IMG/VR virus record: IMGVR_UViG_3300025645_000356 | Location: 1-28,012 of that record | Source: a virus | Reading direction: 5' to 3' (one strand) | DNA length: 28,012 bases | Part shown: positions 8,787-16,653 of the stretch, in pieces | Numbering within the stretch: the first letter of the stretch is position 1 | Layout of the letters: each line of letters begins with the position of its first letter | Program-made: the position numbers and the translations under genes | Notes under the pieces: generated by a model | What the model was told of the DNA's origin: nothing | The model's input: the letters and a program-made list of their open reading frames with translations, nothing else | The model's database searches: none

Positions 8787-11390
8787 TTAAGCGTTTTCTA
8801 GGGCAGTGATCCGTGTCTCTAGTGCAGTAATAGTTGCTTGTTGATCTTGGATTGCTTTGATGCAAAGTGATACCATATTGCCATATGCAAGAGCATCTGG
8901 TCTGCCTTCTACATCATATTGCACAAACTCTGTTAAGCCAGCATCATGGACTTCTTCTGCAATTAAACCGCCAAATACCCTGTCCCCATCATTGTTTCCT
9001 TTATAAGTAACTGGGCGAAGTGTCATAAGTTCTGATATGCCAAACGGCGCATCTTCAACACTATGCTTATACCTAATAGAGGAAGTAGACCTTCTATGTA
9101 GCCCATCGGAACGCACATTTATATTTGCGGCATCGGCAGTTGTATCATTATACACTCCCACCATTATGAATTGCCCAGATGGTGTTACACGCAATCTAGG
9201 ATTACCATCCCCATCCGACAGCACGATGTTGTTGCTTGAGGTGCGGATGTCCAAGCCGCCTTGGTTGCCGTTGTAGCTGCCAAGGATGGTGTTTCCCTCG
9301 CCCGATGTTATTAACTTACCAGCGTCTTTCCCGATGTAGGTATTGAAACTTGATGTTGAAGCGTTACCAGCAGCGTCTCCAATAAATGTATTAGACCTAC
9401 CAGTAGTATTACTATACCCCGCCTGATACCCCAAGGCAGTGTTGTTGCTTGCGGTGGTGTTGGAGAACAGTGCTTCACGACCCACTGCAACATTATATGC
9501 GCCTGTCGTATTGGAATATAGAGTACGATATGCGCCTACGGCAGTATTACTTTCGCCTGTTGTTGTGAATTTACCAGCCTCACGACCAACGAATAGTTGT
9601 GGCCCCGTATCGTTGTTATAACCAGCCTGATAACCAATCGCTGTAACCCCTCCGGCATTAGCATTGCTTTGCGTGTATGCAGCCTGATAACCAACAGCAG
9701 TGTTGTTGCTGGCGGTGGTGTTGGATTGTAAGGCATAATATCCAAGGGCCGTATTTGATGTACCAGAAGTGTTTTGATAAGCAGAGCCATAACCCAATGC
9801 GACATTGTTAGCAGCAGTGTTGGATTGTAAAGCATAATACCCCACAGCAGTGCTGTTGCTGGCTGTGGTGTTTGCAGCTAATGCGCTACGCCCAATAGCA
9901 ATATTATTGCTAGAAGTAGTGGCGACTTCTAGAGCAGCATAACCAATAGCAATATTATCATTGCCTGTAGTAAGCGTCTGCAAAGAGAAAGGTTGAAGGG
10001 CCAAGTTTCTTACACCCGTAGTAATAGAATTACCCGCTCGATGCCCAATACCTGTGTTCCAGGAACCCGTTGTAACATCAAGCAACGCTTGGTAGCCAAT
10101 GGCGGTGGTACCTGTCGCAGTGGTGTTCGCATATGCAGCTTGATACCCAACAGCAGTGTTGTTGCTGGCTGTGGTGTTGGAGTAGAGAGCCTCACGGCCA
10201 ATGGCTACTGATAAAACACCTGTAGTGTTGCTATATAATGCTTGAGAGCCAAAAGCGTCTACGTTGTGCGTTGAGTTATACCCTGCTTGATAGCCTACAG
10301 CCGTTGACTTATTAGCGTCACCCGTAGACGACATACTATATAAAGTCTGATACCCAACCGCTACGTTGTTGTTGGAGGTGGTGTTTGCTTGGAGTGCATC
10401 AACACCAACCGCTACGCTGTTACTGCCTGTAGTATTGCTGTCCATAGAGTCTTTACCTACAGATACATTTAAAGTGCCTGTAGTGTTAGCCGATAATGCT
10501 AAATAACCTAACGCAGTATTAGAAGCACCTGTGGTGTTAAGGTCTAAAGCATACGTGCCTAACGCTACGTTGTTACCTCCTGTACTGTTAGTGAATAAAG
10601 CTCTATACCCAACCGCAGTGTTTTGGCTTGCGGTGGTGTTGGAGACTAGTGCAGAAGCACCCATTGCAGTATTGTACTGTCCTGTGGTTGTCAGTGCCAA
10701 GGCATTATAACCAACCGCTACATTATAAGTGTCGCCAGTGGTATTGAGGTTTTGCAGTGCGCTTCTACCAACGGCAACATTTCGTGATGCTGTTGTGTTA
10801 AGCTGTAGTGCCACATCACCTATCGCCACATTGCGAGAGCCGGTTGTATTAGTATAAGCCGCTTGATAACCCACTGCTGTGTTGCTGCTTGCGGTGGTGT
10901 TGGAGAATAGTGCATTAGATCCAACAGATGTGTTTGATTGGCCCGTGCTGTTTGTATATAAAGCGGCTGTCCCCAACGCAACATTGTTTTGACCAGAAGT
11001 GTTTGCTGTCAGTGATTGTGTACCAATAGCAGTATTACTAATGCCACTAAGTGAGCCATCATCTAAGGCTTGATTACCCAACGCCACGTTGTTTGTACCA
11101 ACAGGATAGTTCCCATCAAGCTTGATCGTGCCGCCATCGACTGACACGTTGCCAGCTACAGTTAAACCGTCCGTGACGGCTGTGCCTGTTACGTCTACGC
11201 CTGTGGCAGTCGTCGCCAGCTTCGCGCTATCTGCATAAGACAACGTAGCGGCAGCAGTCTTACCGCCAATTGCATTTACAACCGAATCTAACGTATCAAG
11301 ATCAGTGTTGATCTTTTCGCCCCAAGTATCCTCGGATGCGCCGACCTCTGGCTTCGTTAAGCCATATGCAGTTGTGGTTGTGTCAGCCAT
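8787..11390 (-). CDS. Long tail fibre with beta-roll repeats and S74 auto-cleaving chaperone
   Basis: An 867-aa protein in three parts. Residues 1-95 (ending [20 protein letters not shown]) form a phage fibre attachment region starting [17 protein letters not shown]. Residues about 99-705 consist of about 17-residue repeats of the type [16 protein letters not shown], resembling the left-handed beta-roll repeats of trimeric adhesin heads; this would be the shaft. Residues 770-867 are an intramolecular chaperone of the peptidase S74 family. The SSIRYK segment supplies the expected Ser770/Lys775 pair, followed by [18 protein letters not shown] and a terminal coiled coil ([18 protein letters not shown]). 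In that family the domain trimerises the fibre and then cuts itself off. The protein is the likely host-binding fibre. Confidence 0.85.
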   Translation of the reverse strand: MADTTTTAYGLTKPEVGASEDTWGEKINTDLDTLDSVVNAIGGKTAAATLSYADSAKLATTATGVDVTGTAVTDGLTVAGNVSVDGGTIKLDGNYPVGTNNVALGNQALDDGSLSGISNTAIGTQSLTANTSGQNNVALGTAALYTNSTGQSNTSVGSNALFSNTTASSNTAVGYQAAYTNTTGSRNVAIGDVALQLNTTASRNVAVGRSALQNLNTTGDTYNVAVGYNALALTTTGQYNTAMGASALVSNTTASQNTAVGYRALFTNSTGGNNVALGTYALDLNTTGASNTALGYLALSANTTGTLNVSVGKDSMDSNTTGSNSVAVGVDALQANTTSNNNVAVGYQTLYSMSSTGDANKSTAVGYQAGYNSTHNVDAFGSQALYSNTTGVLSVAIGREALYSNTTASNNTAVGYQAAYANTTATGTTAIGYQALLDVTTGSWNTGIGHRAGNSITTGVRNLALQPFSLQTLTTGNDNIAIGYAALEVATTSSNNIAIGRSALAANTTASNSTAVGYYALQSNTAANNVALGYGSAYQNTSGTSNTALGYYALQSNTTASNNTAVGYQAAYTQSNANAGGVTAIGYQAGYNNDTGPQLFVGREAGKFTTTGESNTAVGAYRTLYSNTTGAYNVAVGREALFSNTTASNNTALGYQAGYSNTTGRSNTFIGDAAGNASTSSFNTYIGKDAGKLITSGEGNTILGSYNGNQGGLDIRTSSNNIVLSDGDGNPRLRVTPSGQFIMVGVYNDTTADAANINVRSDGLHRRSTSSIRYKHSVEDAPFGISELMTLRPVTYKGNNDGDRVFGGLIAEEVHDAGLTEFVQYDVEGRPDALAYGNMVSLCIKAIQDQQATITALETRITALENA
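9276..11096 (-). repeat. Intragenic array encoding about 17-residue beta-roll units
   Basis: Roughly 35 degenerate units of about 50 nt lie inside the fibre gene. Near-identical stretches recur, for example the codons for [10 protein letters not shown] and YSNTTAS. The DNA similarity between units makes the array prone to unequal recombination and so to length variation of the fibre shaft. Confidence 0.8.
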
Positions 11391-11399
11391 GTTATTCTC

Positions 11400-12119
11400 C
11401 TATGCGGCGTCAGCCCAAGTTTCGCTCGAAGCCGAGGCGGGTGTCCAGTCCGTTGATGTAGGGGGAACAGCCGACCAGCTTTCTGGCGTGCTGCTTGCAT
11501 CTTGCCACACTTTGCTTGACGGATCAACACCAGTCCAAACTTCAGGTGTATCTGGGATTGGCTCCCACTTTTTAACAGCATTGCAAGTCGTACTCAGAAG
11601 AGTGCTAATTAAAGCACTACTCGACTGAACCCGGTTGCACGTTGCTACAGATGTTATAACGCAAACAATGTCAGCGCTGCTAATGTATATCGCCTCAGCA
11701 TGGGCCGACGTGCTGCACGCAGCAGAAATCGCAGCCGCAGTTGGCCTAACGCGAACCATGTCAGAGCTGGCAGTTGACGCAGCGGCAATCGTGCCATCAG
11801 CAGTGCGGACGCGATTACACGCGGCAGACGTAGATGAAGCGCAAGCTGATGCTGCATCGCTCTCACGCACGCGCTGGGCTGCAGATGTAGCTGTGGTGGA
11901 CGCTGTGCTAGATGCCGAAGCCTCACGCACTCTAACGGCCTCAGATGAGGTCGTAGATACGCCTACAACAATAGATGCGTCTAGCCTAACGCGGACCGAT
12001 GCCGCTGCCGTCGTTGTTGTGATAATAATCGTGCTAGCGCCGCCAATAACAGCGCCATCCAGCCCGTAGTTATACGAGCCGTATGTAGCCCTGCCGTAGC
12101 CAGAACGATACTCAGCCAT
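11400..12119 (-). CDS. Repeat virion protein: 20-residue RVR units plus 10-residue Trp units
   Basis: A 239-aa protein with two exact periodicities. After a Tyr/Gly-rich start (YRSGYGRATYGSYNYGLDG), seven units of exactly 20 residues (42-181) begin with x-R-V-R or a variant and are otherwise Ala/Ser/Thr-rich with periodic Ile and Val. From residue 185 a second repeat starts: Trp at 185, 195, 205, 215, 225 and 235, one every 10 residues, in a Pro/Ser/Thr-rich context. No homologous family is recognised. It directly follows the fibre-type gene at 12119 (overlapping by one base) and precedes the long fibre, so a tail appendage or fibre adaptor is the best guess. Ala, Ser and Thr dominate, but the opposite-strand ORF is a shadow. 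Confidence 0.6.
   Translation of the reverse strand: MAEYRSGYGRATYGSYNYGLDGAVIGGASTIIITTTTAAASVRVRLDASIVVGVSTTSSEAVRVREASASSTASTTATSAAQRVRESDAASACASSTSAACNRVRTADGTIAAASTASSDMVRVRPTAAAISAACSTSAHAEAIYISSADIVCVITSVATCNRVQSSSALISTLLSTTCNAVKKWEPIPDTPEVWTGVDPSSKVWQDASSTPESWSAVPPTSTDWTPASASSETWADAA
11403..11996 (-). repeat. 60-nt and 30-nt in-frame repeat arrays
   Basis: The seven 60-nt units (11996-11577) encode 20-residue RVR repeats, and the 30-nt units (11567-11403) encode the Trp-every-ten repeat. The second period is exactly half of the first, which suggests a common solenoid-like rung length or an origin by slippage from one ancestral unit. Confidence 0.75.
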
Positions 12120-12499
12120 TAGTCAAGTGTAACGTCAAGATCACCAGATGGGAGCCTAAACACGTCGCCCGTGTCAATCGCCTTGCTAGTGGTCAGCGCC
12201 GCGTAAGCAATTAAGTTGCCGCCAGTAGACGCATCAAACACGCCAACGTCAGTAACCGTGCCATAAGCCGACGTAGCAACTGGCCACTCAATTGCAGCAT
12301 TGTTTGAGGCAGTGTTGCCGGAAACAGTAAACGTAACAGCCTGACGCGCGTAACCGCCGCCAGATACTTCAGTTCCGCCGCCGGGGTCGGATGGCGATGC
12401 AGTGTAAAGTGCAATATGCCACTCAGTCGGGCGTGTTGCGCTGCTTGTCGTAAAAGACCAAGTTAAAACTGTGGTCTCAAATGTGTCTGAAAAACTCAT
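12119..12499 (-). CDS. Gp80-like phage tail fibre/structural protein
   Basis: A 126-aa beta-rich protein. The sequence W-x-I-A-L-Y-T-A-S-P-S-D-P followed by EVSGGGYARQAVTF, then GTVTDVGVFDASTGGNLIAYA and a final PSGDLDVTLD strand, matches a common small tail/fibre protein family of tailed phages that I recall as 'Gp80-like'. It stops one base into the next gene and starts two bases after the adaptor gene's stop. The role as a tail-tip or fibre network component is inferred from the family. Confidence 0.55.
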   Translation of the reverse strand: MSFSDTFETTVLTWSFTTSSATRPTEWHIALYTASPSDPGGGTEVSGGGYARQAVTFTVSGNTASNNAAIEWPVATSAYGTVTDVGVFDASTGGNLIAYAALTTSKAIDTGDVFRLPSGDLDVTLD

Positions 12500-12500
12500 G

Positions 12501-13121
12501 TTAATAAGCCCTTATTTTCATGCGACGGCCTGATCCGCCAAATTTAGCCTTCTCACCTGACATATTTATAGCATCAATCGCGCTTTGATACAAAGCAGCC
12601 CAAACCTGCAAGCGCGCATCATCCTTCAAGTATGGCGCGGAGTGTATGAGTGAACCATACAAGTATGCGTCAGGGAAGTATTCCAACATCCAGTTGGATG
12701 TATTGCTGTCAGTCAAAGGCTCAATGCGCGCGTTGTAATATAGTTCGGCAGTGTAAGTGCCATCAGGCGCAGGGAATATTTCAATCTCACCGGCAGTAAT
12801 CGCATAGTAGGCTGGCTCGCCGCTGGTGTTCGCTCTCTTATACTTGCGGTCAAGCAACTGAAACTGGCTTATTAACTCAAGCGGACGCGTCTCGCCCGAC
12901 GTAATGTAAAACCGAATAGCCTCAAGAAAGTCAGCGGGGATTGCGCTGTACTGCGTGTCAAGCTCCGCAGTGCTGCGCTTCTCCTGACGCCAGTGACGCA
13001 CCTGACGCTGCATGTCAGCTTCGGCCAGCGATATAAACGTCGGCGTAACCGACGCCAAATCATCACGGTTAAGAAAATCCGTAATGGCTGATTGCAGCTC
13101 TGCGTAAGTTGTGATTGCCAT
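12501..13121 (-). CDS. Head-tail adaptor protein (SU10-adaptor-like)
   Basis: A 206-aa protein. The N-terminus (TYAELQSAITDFLNRDDLAS, then PTFISLAEADMQRQVRHW) is the typical start of podovirus adaptor proteins that bind below the portal and carry the tail nozzle. It continues with a beta segment (AIPADFLEAIRFYI, EIEIFPAPDGTYTAELYYNA) and a helical C-terminal half containing YFPDAYLYGSLIHSAPYLKDD, as in that family. The length is usual for adaptors. It overlaps the upstream gene by one base at 13121. The basic C-terminus (GGSGRRMKIRAY) may contact DNA or portal. Confidence 0.7.
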   Translation of the reverse strand: MAITTYAELQSAITDFLNRDDLASVTPTFISLAEADMQRQVRHWRQEKRSTAELDTQYSAIPADFLEAIRFYITSGETRPLELISQFQLLDRKYKRANTSGEPAYYAITAGEIEIFPAPDGTYTAELYYNARIEPLTDSNTSNWMLEYFPDAYLYGSLIHSAPYLKDDARLQVWAALYQSAIDAINMSGEKAKFGGSGRRMKIRAY

Positions 13122-13981
13122 TACTTATAACCTATTTGCTTTAGGTAGCTATTAAACACAAACGAAGCTTGCTCTGGGTTTTGGAATACAGACTCGTTGC
13201 CTGCTCTTTTCATAATATCAACAAACTGTGGAAACTCAGGGTGCTGCATCATAGGCGATTGCATGGCTTGACCCATAGGGCCATAACCCGCAGCACCCAA
13301 ATCTATTTTTTTATCCAAAAATTCTTCAGTCATTGCGCCGGGGGCGTATCCTGTAGATGCGGAATATAATCTAGGATCTCCTTGATTAGACATAGCATTG
13401 GCGGCGCCACGATTAGCTTCTTGGACTCTTGCAGAATAAATCGCATCATTGCGTGCCACTTGAGAAGCGCGATTACGGTTTGCCATTTCCATATTAGAAA
13501 GCTGACTGCCTAAACTCGGTGCCATCTGTGCAGCACGATTACGGTTTGCCATTTCCATATCAGAAAGCTGACTACCCAAACCCGGAGCCATCTGTGCAGA
13601 ACGATTACGGTTTGCCATTTCCATATCAGAAAGCTGACTGCCCAAACCAGTTTGCAACAAACCAGGCTGGGCCATAGGAGCGCCGCCGGGCATAGCACCC
13701 GTTGCAGAAGCCATAGACTGCGCAGCCTCTTGCTCCGCTACACTGCCAGCAGCATTCAATCCACCGCCGTCAAACAGGTCAACGTACCAAGGAACATACT
13801 CGCGTGTTTGCTCATTAAAGTAACCGGGCAAACTATCTTTGTTTGTAATGCCCATCATCTCATCGCCAATTGCGCCAGCTTGTGCAGCGCGGCGCGTGCC
13901 AAGCAAAGACTGTATGCCGCCAAGGCCAAGCTCTTTGCTGCGCTTTGACGATAAGTCGCCTAAGAAATCAAAAATACCCAT
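13121..13981 (-). CDS. Virion-type protein with three 22-residue tandem repeats
   Basis: A 286-aa protein of unknown family. The N-terminus MGIFDFLGDLSSKRSKELGL is amphipathic. Residues 112-177 contain three perfect-length 22-residue repeats with the core GSQLSDMEMANRNR, rich in Met, Asn and Gln. The C-terminal 80 residues are mixed and end with FVDIMKRAGNESVFQNPEQA and a polar tail. It lies between the small terminase-side genes and the adaptor. The location would fit a scaffold-like, internal or tail-associated protein, but nothing in the sequence proves it. Confidence 0.5.
   Translation of the reverse strand: MGIFDFLGDLSSKRSKELGLGGIQSLLGTRRAAQAGAIGDEMMGITNKDSLPGYFNEQTREYVPWYVDLFDGGGLNAAGSVAEQEAAQSMASATGAMPGGAPMAQPGLLQTGLGSQLSDMEMANRNRSAQMAPGLGSQLSDMEMANRNRAAQMAPSLGSQLSNMEMANRNRASQVARNDAIYSARVQEANRGAANAMSNQGDPRLYSASTGYAPGAMTEEFLDKKIDLGAAGYGPMGQAMQSPMMQHPEFPQFVDIMKRAGNESVFQNPEQASFVFNSYLKQIGYK
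13451..13648 (-). repeat. Three tandem 66-bp repeats
   Basis: The block containing GATTACGGTTTGCCATTTCC recurs at 13471, 13537 and 13603, spaced exactly 66 bp. The units differ by only a few bases each, indicating recent in-frame duplication in the 286-aa virion gene. Confidence 0.9.
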
Positions 13982-13984
13982 AAC

Positions 13985-14065
13985 TTATTTTCCGTATTTT
14001 TTGGCAAGGCATCCGCCTGCACGTTTACACGCTGCGGGGGTGGGGCAACCTTTACATGGTTTCAT
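13985..14065 (-). CDS. 26-aa Cys-rich microprotein
   Basis: A very small ORF that starts MKPCKGCPTPAACKRAG and continues with GCLAKKYGK. It has four cysteines (residues 4, 7, 13 and 19) and seven basic residues, with a good AGAGGATA ribosome site 7-10 nt before the ATG at 14065. The C-x2-C...C...C pattern suggests a miniature zinc knuckle. Similar tiny Cys-rich peptides are encoded beside terminase genes of other phages, to my recollection. A DNA- or protein-binding role in packaging is speculation. Confidence 0.6.
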   Translation of the reverse strand: MKPCKGCPTPAACKRAGGCLAKKYGK

Positions 14066-14134
14066 ATCATTATCCTCTAGCTTTTTTTTTGCACATTAGC
14101 ACAGTTTAATTAATAATACCACGCAGGCTGCATA

Positions 14135-14323
14135 TCACACATCTTCAATGTCCGCTAGAACCTTCTCCATACGCGCATTTAGCTTCCAATGGCCAGCGCG
14201 CCACCTTGCTGCGTGCTGAGCGTCCTCCAAACTTAAACCTCGACCAATATAAGTTTTAATCCACTGGTTCATGCGGATATTTTTCATTTTAGGTGACAGC
14301 TTGTGGAACGGAACTGGCTTCAT
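14135..14323 (-). CDS. Small basic protein downstream of terminase
   Basis: A 62-aa basic protein with two helices, containing LSPKMKNIRMNQWIKTYIGR followed by GLSLEDAQHAARWRAGHW. The start overlaps the stop of the large terminase gene as ATGA, so translation is coupled to it. The family is not recognised. Size, charge and coupling would fit a DNA-binding accessory of packaging, but this is inferred only from context. A 69-nt gap with a long A-tract follows before the 26-aa Cys-rich ORF. Confidence 0.55.
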   Translation of the reverse strand: MKPVPFHKLSPKMKNIRMNQWIKTYIGRGLSLEDAQHAARWRAGHWKLNARMEKVLADIEDV

Positions 14324-15720
14324 GCAATACCCTTCAAATTGCGTTTAATAGATTGCTTCCAACTTGACATCGCGCCAGATAACGCAGTTGCAGCGTCGCT
14401 GGCCATTGTCAAACAGAGCGCATCCGCAAGGTCAGGCGACCTTAGCCCACGCTTGCGCATCTCATCCTTACTCTCAGCCTTCATTTTGCCTGACGATGTG
14501 AAGCTGTATCTAATCGCAGTCAGCTCCGCGAGAAGCTGGTCGTTGTTTGGCAGCTTGCACGACCTATCCTCAAGCCAACCCTTTGTCTTAAACCAAAGCT
14601 CGCTGCGCAAATTCATGTGCGTCTTGCCCATAGCAGGAGCCTCGCCCACGTTAATGCCCCTAACCGGCGCACCAAGCTCACGCAGCCTATCAACCACACC
14701 ACCGCCAACTCCAATGCTGTCAACCAATATCTCGCTAGGCCGCATAGAAGGCGATAAGCCTTCGTATTCGGCCATAACGCGCCCAACAGTTTGCATCAAA
14801 TCCAAACCCTGCCAGCTGGTAATCTCAGTCACAACATTGCCATACCGCTTACACAGCGCAGTCTTGTCCGAACCAAAGCGCGCAACGTCCAAGCCCCAAA
14901 TAGGCTTAACGTCAGGCGTCACCTCAACGTCACGATGTATCGCGCTTTCAACCAAGTGAAACGGAATGATCGTGTCGTCATCCGCCATAGGAAACTCGCC
15001 AAGCACACGAATGCGAAAGGCATTGCTGTCCTCGCCATACCTTGCGCGCATCTCGTCAACAAACTCGTCAGACACAAGCGGACTATCAACGCACGACCAA
15101 CGCCGTGTCCACCAGCTGTTCGCCATCCTCGTCTGACTTTCGTAAAACGTGCCAGACGAGCGCGTTGGGTTGCTCAGCAAAATCGTAGTCGCGGCGTGGC
15201 CAGACATCGAACCAGCAGCAGCCTCAAACACCTTCTCAGGCACACCAGAAGCCTCGTCCACAACCAACAGCACATTCTCCGAGTGAACTCCAGCCAACGC
15301 TTCCGGCGTCTCCGCACGGCTCGTCCTAGCCGAAATGAAAGCCTCGCTCGGAGCCGCGTTCAACTCAACACGGTCAGACTTAACCGTAAGCAACACCTTC
15401 AACTGAGGCGGCAGCTCGTTAATCCAACGCTTCAGCTCGGCAAACAAAGCATCAAACAGCTGGCCACTGGTCGGCGCCGTGACAACAACCTTATTCGGAA
15501 AACGCAGCAAAACAAACCACAGCATAATCCAACTAGCCGACGTGGACTTACCCGTGCCGTGGCCACTGCGGATGCTAACCTTGCGCTCACCGTCTGCAAC
15601 AGCCCGCAGAAACTCAGCCTGATAATCGTGCGGAGTCGCGCCCAACACCTCCTGCACAAACAACGCAGGGTCGTCGCGGTAACGCAGCACAAACTCTTCT
15701 AGCGGATTATCATTGCTCAT
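14320..15720 (-). CDS. terL: Terminase large subunit (packaging ATPase-nuclease)
   Basis: A 466-aa protein from the ATG at 15720 (MSNDNPLEEFVLRYRDDP); longer in-frame starts up to 15783 lie inside the small terminase gene and are less likely. The ATPase domain shows Walker A SGHGTGKST at about residue 56 and Walker B VLLVVDEASG at about 155, followed by a coupling motif (TTILLSNPTR). The C-terminal RNase H-like nuclease has the expected acidic residues in GLDVARFGSDKTA, EILVDSIGVGGGVVDRL and SPDLADALCL. It translocates DNA into the prohead through the portal and cuts concatemers. It overlaps the small subunit gene by 11 bases, a typical terS-terL arrangement. Confidence 0.95.
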   Translation of the reverse strand: MSNDNPLEEFVLRYRDDPALFVQEVLGATPHDYQAEFLRAVADGERKVSIRSGHGTGKSTSASWIMLWFVLLRFPNKVVVTAPTSGQLFDALFAELKRWINELPPQLKVLLTVKSDRVELNAAPSEAFISARTSRAETPEALAGVHSENVLLVVDEASGVPEKVFEAAAGSMSGHAATTILLSNPTRSSGTFYESQTRMANSWWTRRWSCVDSPLVSDEFVDEMRARYGEDSNAFRIRVLGEFPMADDDTIIPFHLVESAIHRDVEVTPDVKPIWGLDVARFGSDKTALCKRYGNVVTEITSWQGLDLMQTVGRVMAEYEGLSPSMRPSEILVDSIGVGGGVVDRLRELGAPVRGINVGEAPAMGKTHMNLRSELWFKTKGWLEDRSCKLPNNDQLLAELTAIRYSFTSSGKMKAESKDEMRKRGLRSPDLADALCLTMASDAATALSGAMSSWKQSIKRNLKGIA

Positions 15721-16213
15721 CGGTGACATCCTCGTAATCCGCGTCAATTGCCATCGCCTCACGCTGGCGGTCCTCAGCATCAATCTGAGCTAAGTCAGCA
15801 TTAACCTTGCGCAGCGCGTCCAAGTGCATGTCGCTCACGCTAATCGTAACATTGGTCTGAGGCCGATTGCCGTAACGCTCCTGATTATACGAGCCAGCCA
15901 TAAACTTGCGCCACTGCACCTTCTCACGCGTGGCAGCAATCTCCTGCGTTGAGCTGCCGCCATCTAGCGCGTCAACCATCTCCAAGCCCTGCTCAACCAG
16001 CGCGTCAGCCGCCTCCTGCCGAGCCTTGTTTATCACGGCAGTATATTCTGGCACCTTGTGCAGTGCCGTGCTGACGTAACCCCTGCTGCACTCGTAATGG
16101 GTCGCAAGTTGCGCCATTGTGCCACCAGAAGAAAAATATTCGAACAGATACTCTGCGCCGCCTTGCTTGGTGACATCGGACAGTATTCGCTTTTGTAACG
16201 CCTTGCCTGCCAT
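15710..16213 (-). CDS. terS: Terminase small subunit (DNA recognition)
   Basis: A 167-aa protein from the ATG at 16213 (MAGKALQKRILSD); the GGGAG at about 16225 provides a well-placed ribosome site, so the upstream ATG at 16228 is probably not used. Residues about 30-60 (SGGTMAQLATHYECSRGYVS) form a helix-turn-helix, as in small terminases that bind pac or cos DNA. A helical oligomerisation region follows (NKARQEAADALVEQGLEMVD), then an acidic C-terminal tail (DRQREAMAIDADYEDVTDEQ) that would contact the large subunit. It is the first gene of the leftward late operon and follows a 440-nt control region. Confidence 0.8.
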   Translation of the reverse strand: MAGKALQKRILSDVTKQGGAEYLFEYFSSGGTMAQLATHYECSRGYVSTALHKVPEYTAVINKARQEAADALVEQGLEMVDALDGGSSTQEIAATREKVQWRKFMAGSYNQERYGNRPQTNVTISVSDMHLDALRKVNADLAQIDAEDRQREAMAIDADYEDVTDEQ

Positions 16214-16376
16214 TTGATAAACTCCCATTTTTTATAATTTTACGCTGGGTGGCATGTGATTGGCAAGGGGGTACGGGGGGGTGGCACCCGTGTGTGTGGA
16301 TTGTATAATAATAACACTACCCGGCAAATGCTTGACCGGGGGGGGTCATTTGACATTCACCATCCTGAATATAAGC

Positions 16377-16390
16377 GAACACTTGTTTAA
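16377..16390. promoter_or_regulatory. Operator-like site 1 (GAACACTTGTTTAA)
   Basis: The 14-mer differs from the site at 16499-16512 by two transitions (A/G and T/C). It is an imperfect dyad of the form GAAC-N4-GTTt. It directly abuts the TTAACATGTTAA palindrome (16387-16398). Confidence 0.45.
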
Positions 16391-16494
16391 CATGTTAAGC
16401 ATTGAGGTACATAGATACCCCAAGCTGCGCGCATTGCATTGCGCCTAACCTGCGCCGCACATGTGCCACACTTTTGCCTCATTCCAGATATTGC

Positions 16495-16514
16495 AATTGA
16501 ACGCTTGTTCAATT
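16495..16514. promoter_or_regulatory. Operator-like site 2, perfect 8-bp dyad
   Basis: AATTGAAC and GTTCAATT are perfectly inverted around a 4-nt spacer (GCTT). Its core GAACGCTTGTTCAA repeats the site at 16377. The GAAC-N4-GTTC form resembles repressor operators in general, including LexA-type boxes of some bacteria, but no cognate repressor is identified in the window. Confidence 0.55.
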
Positions 16515-16573
16515 ACGCGGGCGCGCCTCTGCGCTGCGGTGTTAAGGTGTGTTGCGTGTAGGTAAATCAGTTT

Positions 16574-16619
16574 GTGACGTAACGTCACTATTGCATTGCA
16601 CATATGCTATATATATACA
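16574..16619 (+). promoter_or_regulatory. 15-bp dyad GTGACGTAACGTCAC plus candidate promoter
   Basis: GTGACGT/ACGTCAC is a perfect dyad around a single A (16574-16588). It is followed at once by a possible -35 TTGCAT (16591-16596), a 17-nt spacer and a -10 TATACA (16614-16619). This sits about 35 nt before the ATG at 16654. A regulator bound at the dyad would touch the -35 box, so it could activate or repress the first rightward gene. Confidence 0.45.
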
Positions 16620-16653
16620 TAGGGTACAAACACACAACATGGAGCGAATCAAA

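Larger units (their letters stand above)
16214..16653. other. Non-coding divergent control region
   Basis: A 440-nt stretch with no convincing gene separates the leftward late operon from rightward early genes. It contains G-tracts of 5, 7 and 8 bases (16267-16271, 16275-16281, 16338-16345), perfect palindromes TTAACATGTTAA (16387-16398) and GCACATGTGC (16457-16466), two related operator-like sites, a 15-bp dyad and a rightward promoter candidate. A packaging site next to terS, a switch between early and late transcription, or a replication origin could be here. The sequence alone does not decide which. Confidence 0.6.

Noticed and set aside
9276-11096. Possible CRISPR-like or tandem DNA repeats
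   Set aside because: The repeats are in-frame protein rungs of the tail fibre with no unique equal-length spacers, leader or cas genes.
11635-12069. 144-codon plus-strand ORF opposite the RVR repeat gene
   Set aside because: Repeat DNA of Ala/Ser/Thr/Arg codons leaves the complement open; no ribosome site, and the minus frame shows exact residue periodicity plus operon spacing.
14791-15702. 303-codon plus-strand ORF opposite the large terminase gene
   Set aside because: Its frame mirrors the codon bias of terL; the terminase reading shows Walker and nuclease motifs, while this product is Arg/His/Asn-rich without motif or ribosome site.
16350-16375. Perfect TTGACA box upstream of TATAAG as plus-strand promoter
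   Set aside because: The spacer is only 14 nt, too short for a standard sigma-70 promoter, and the next plus-strand ORF starts about 280 nt away.
16495-16514. Using the GAAC-N4-GTTC dyad as a LexA box to name the host group
   Set aside because: Short dyads of this type are bound by many repressors and LexA sites differ between bacterial groups; no cognate gene is here.
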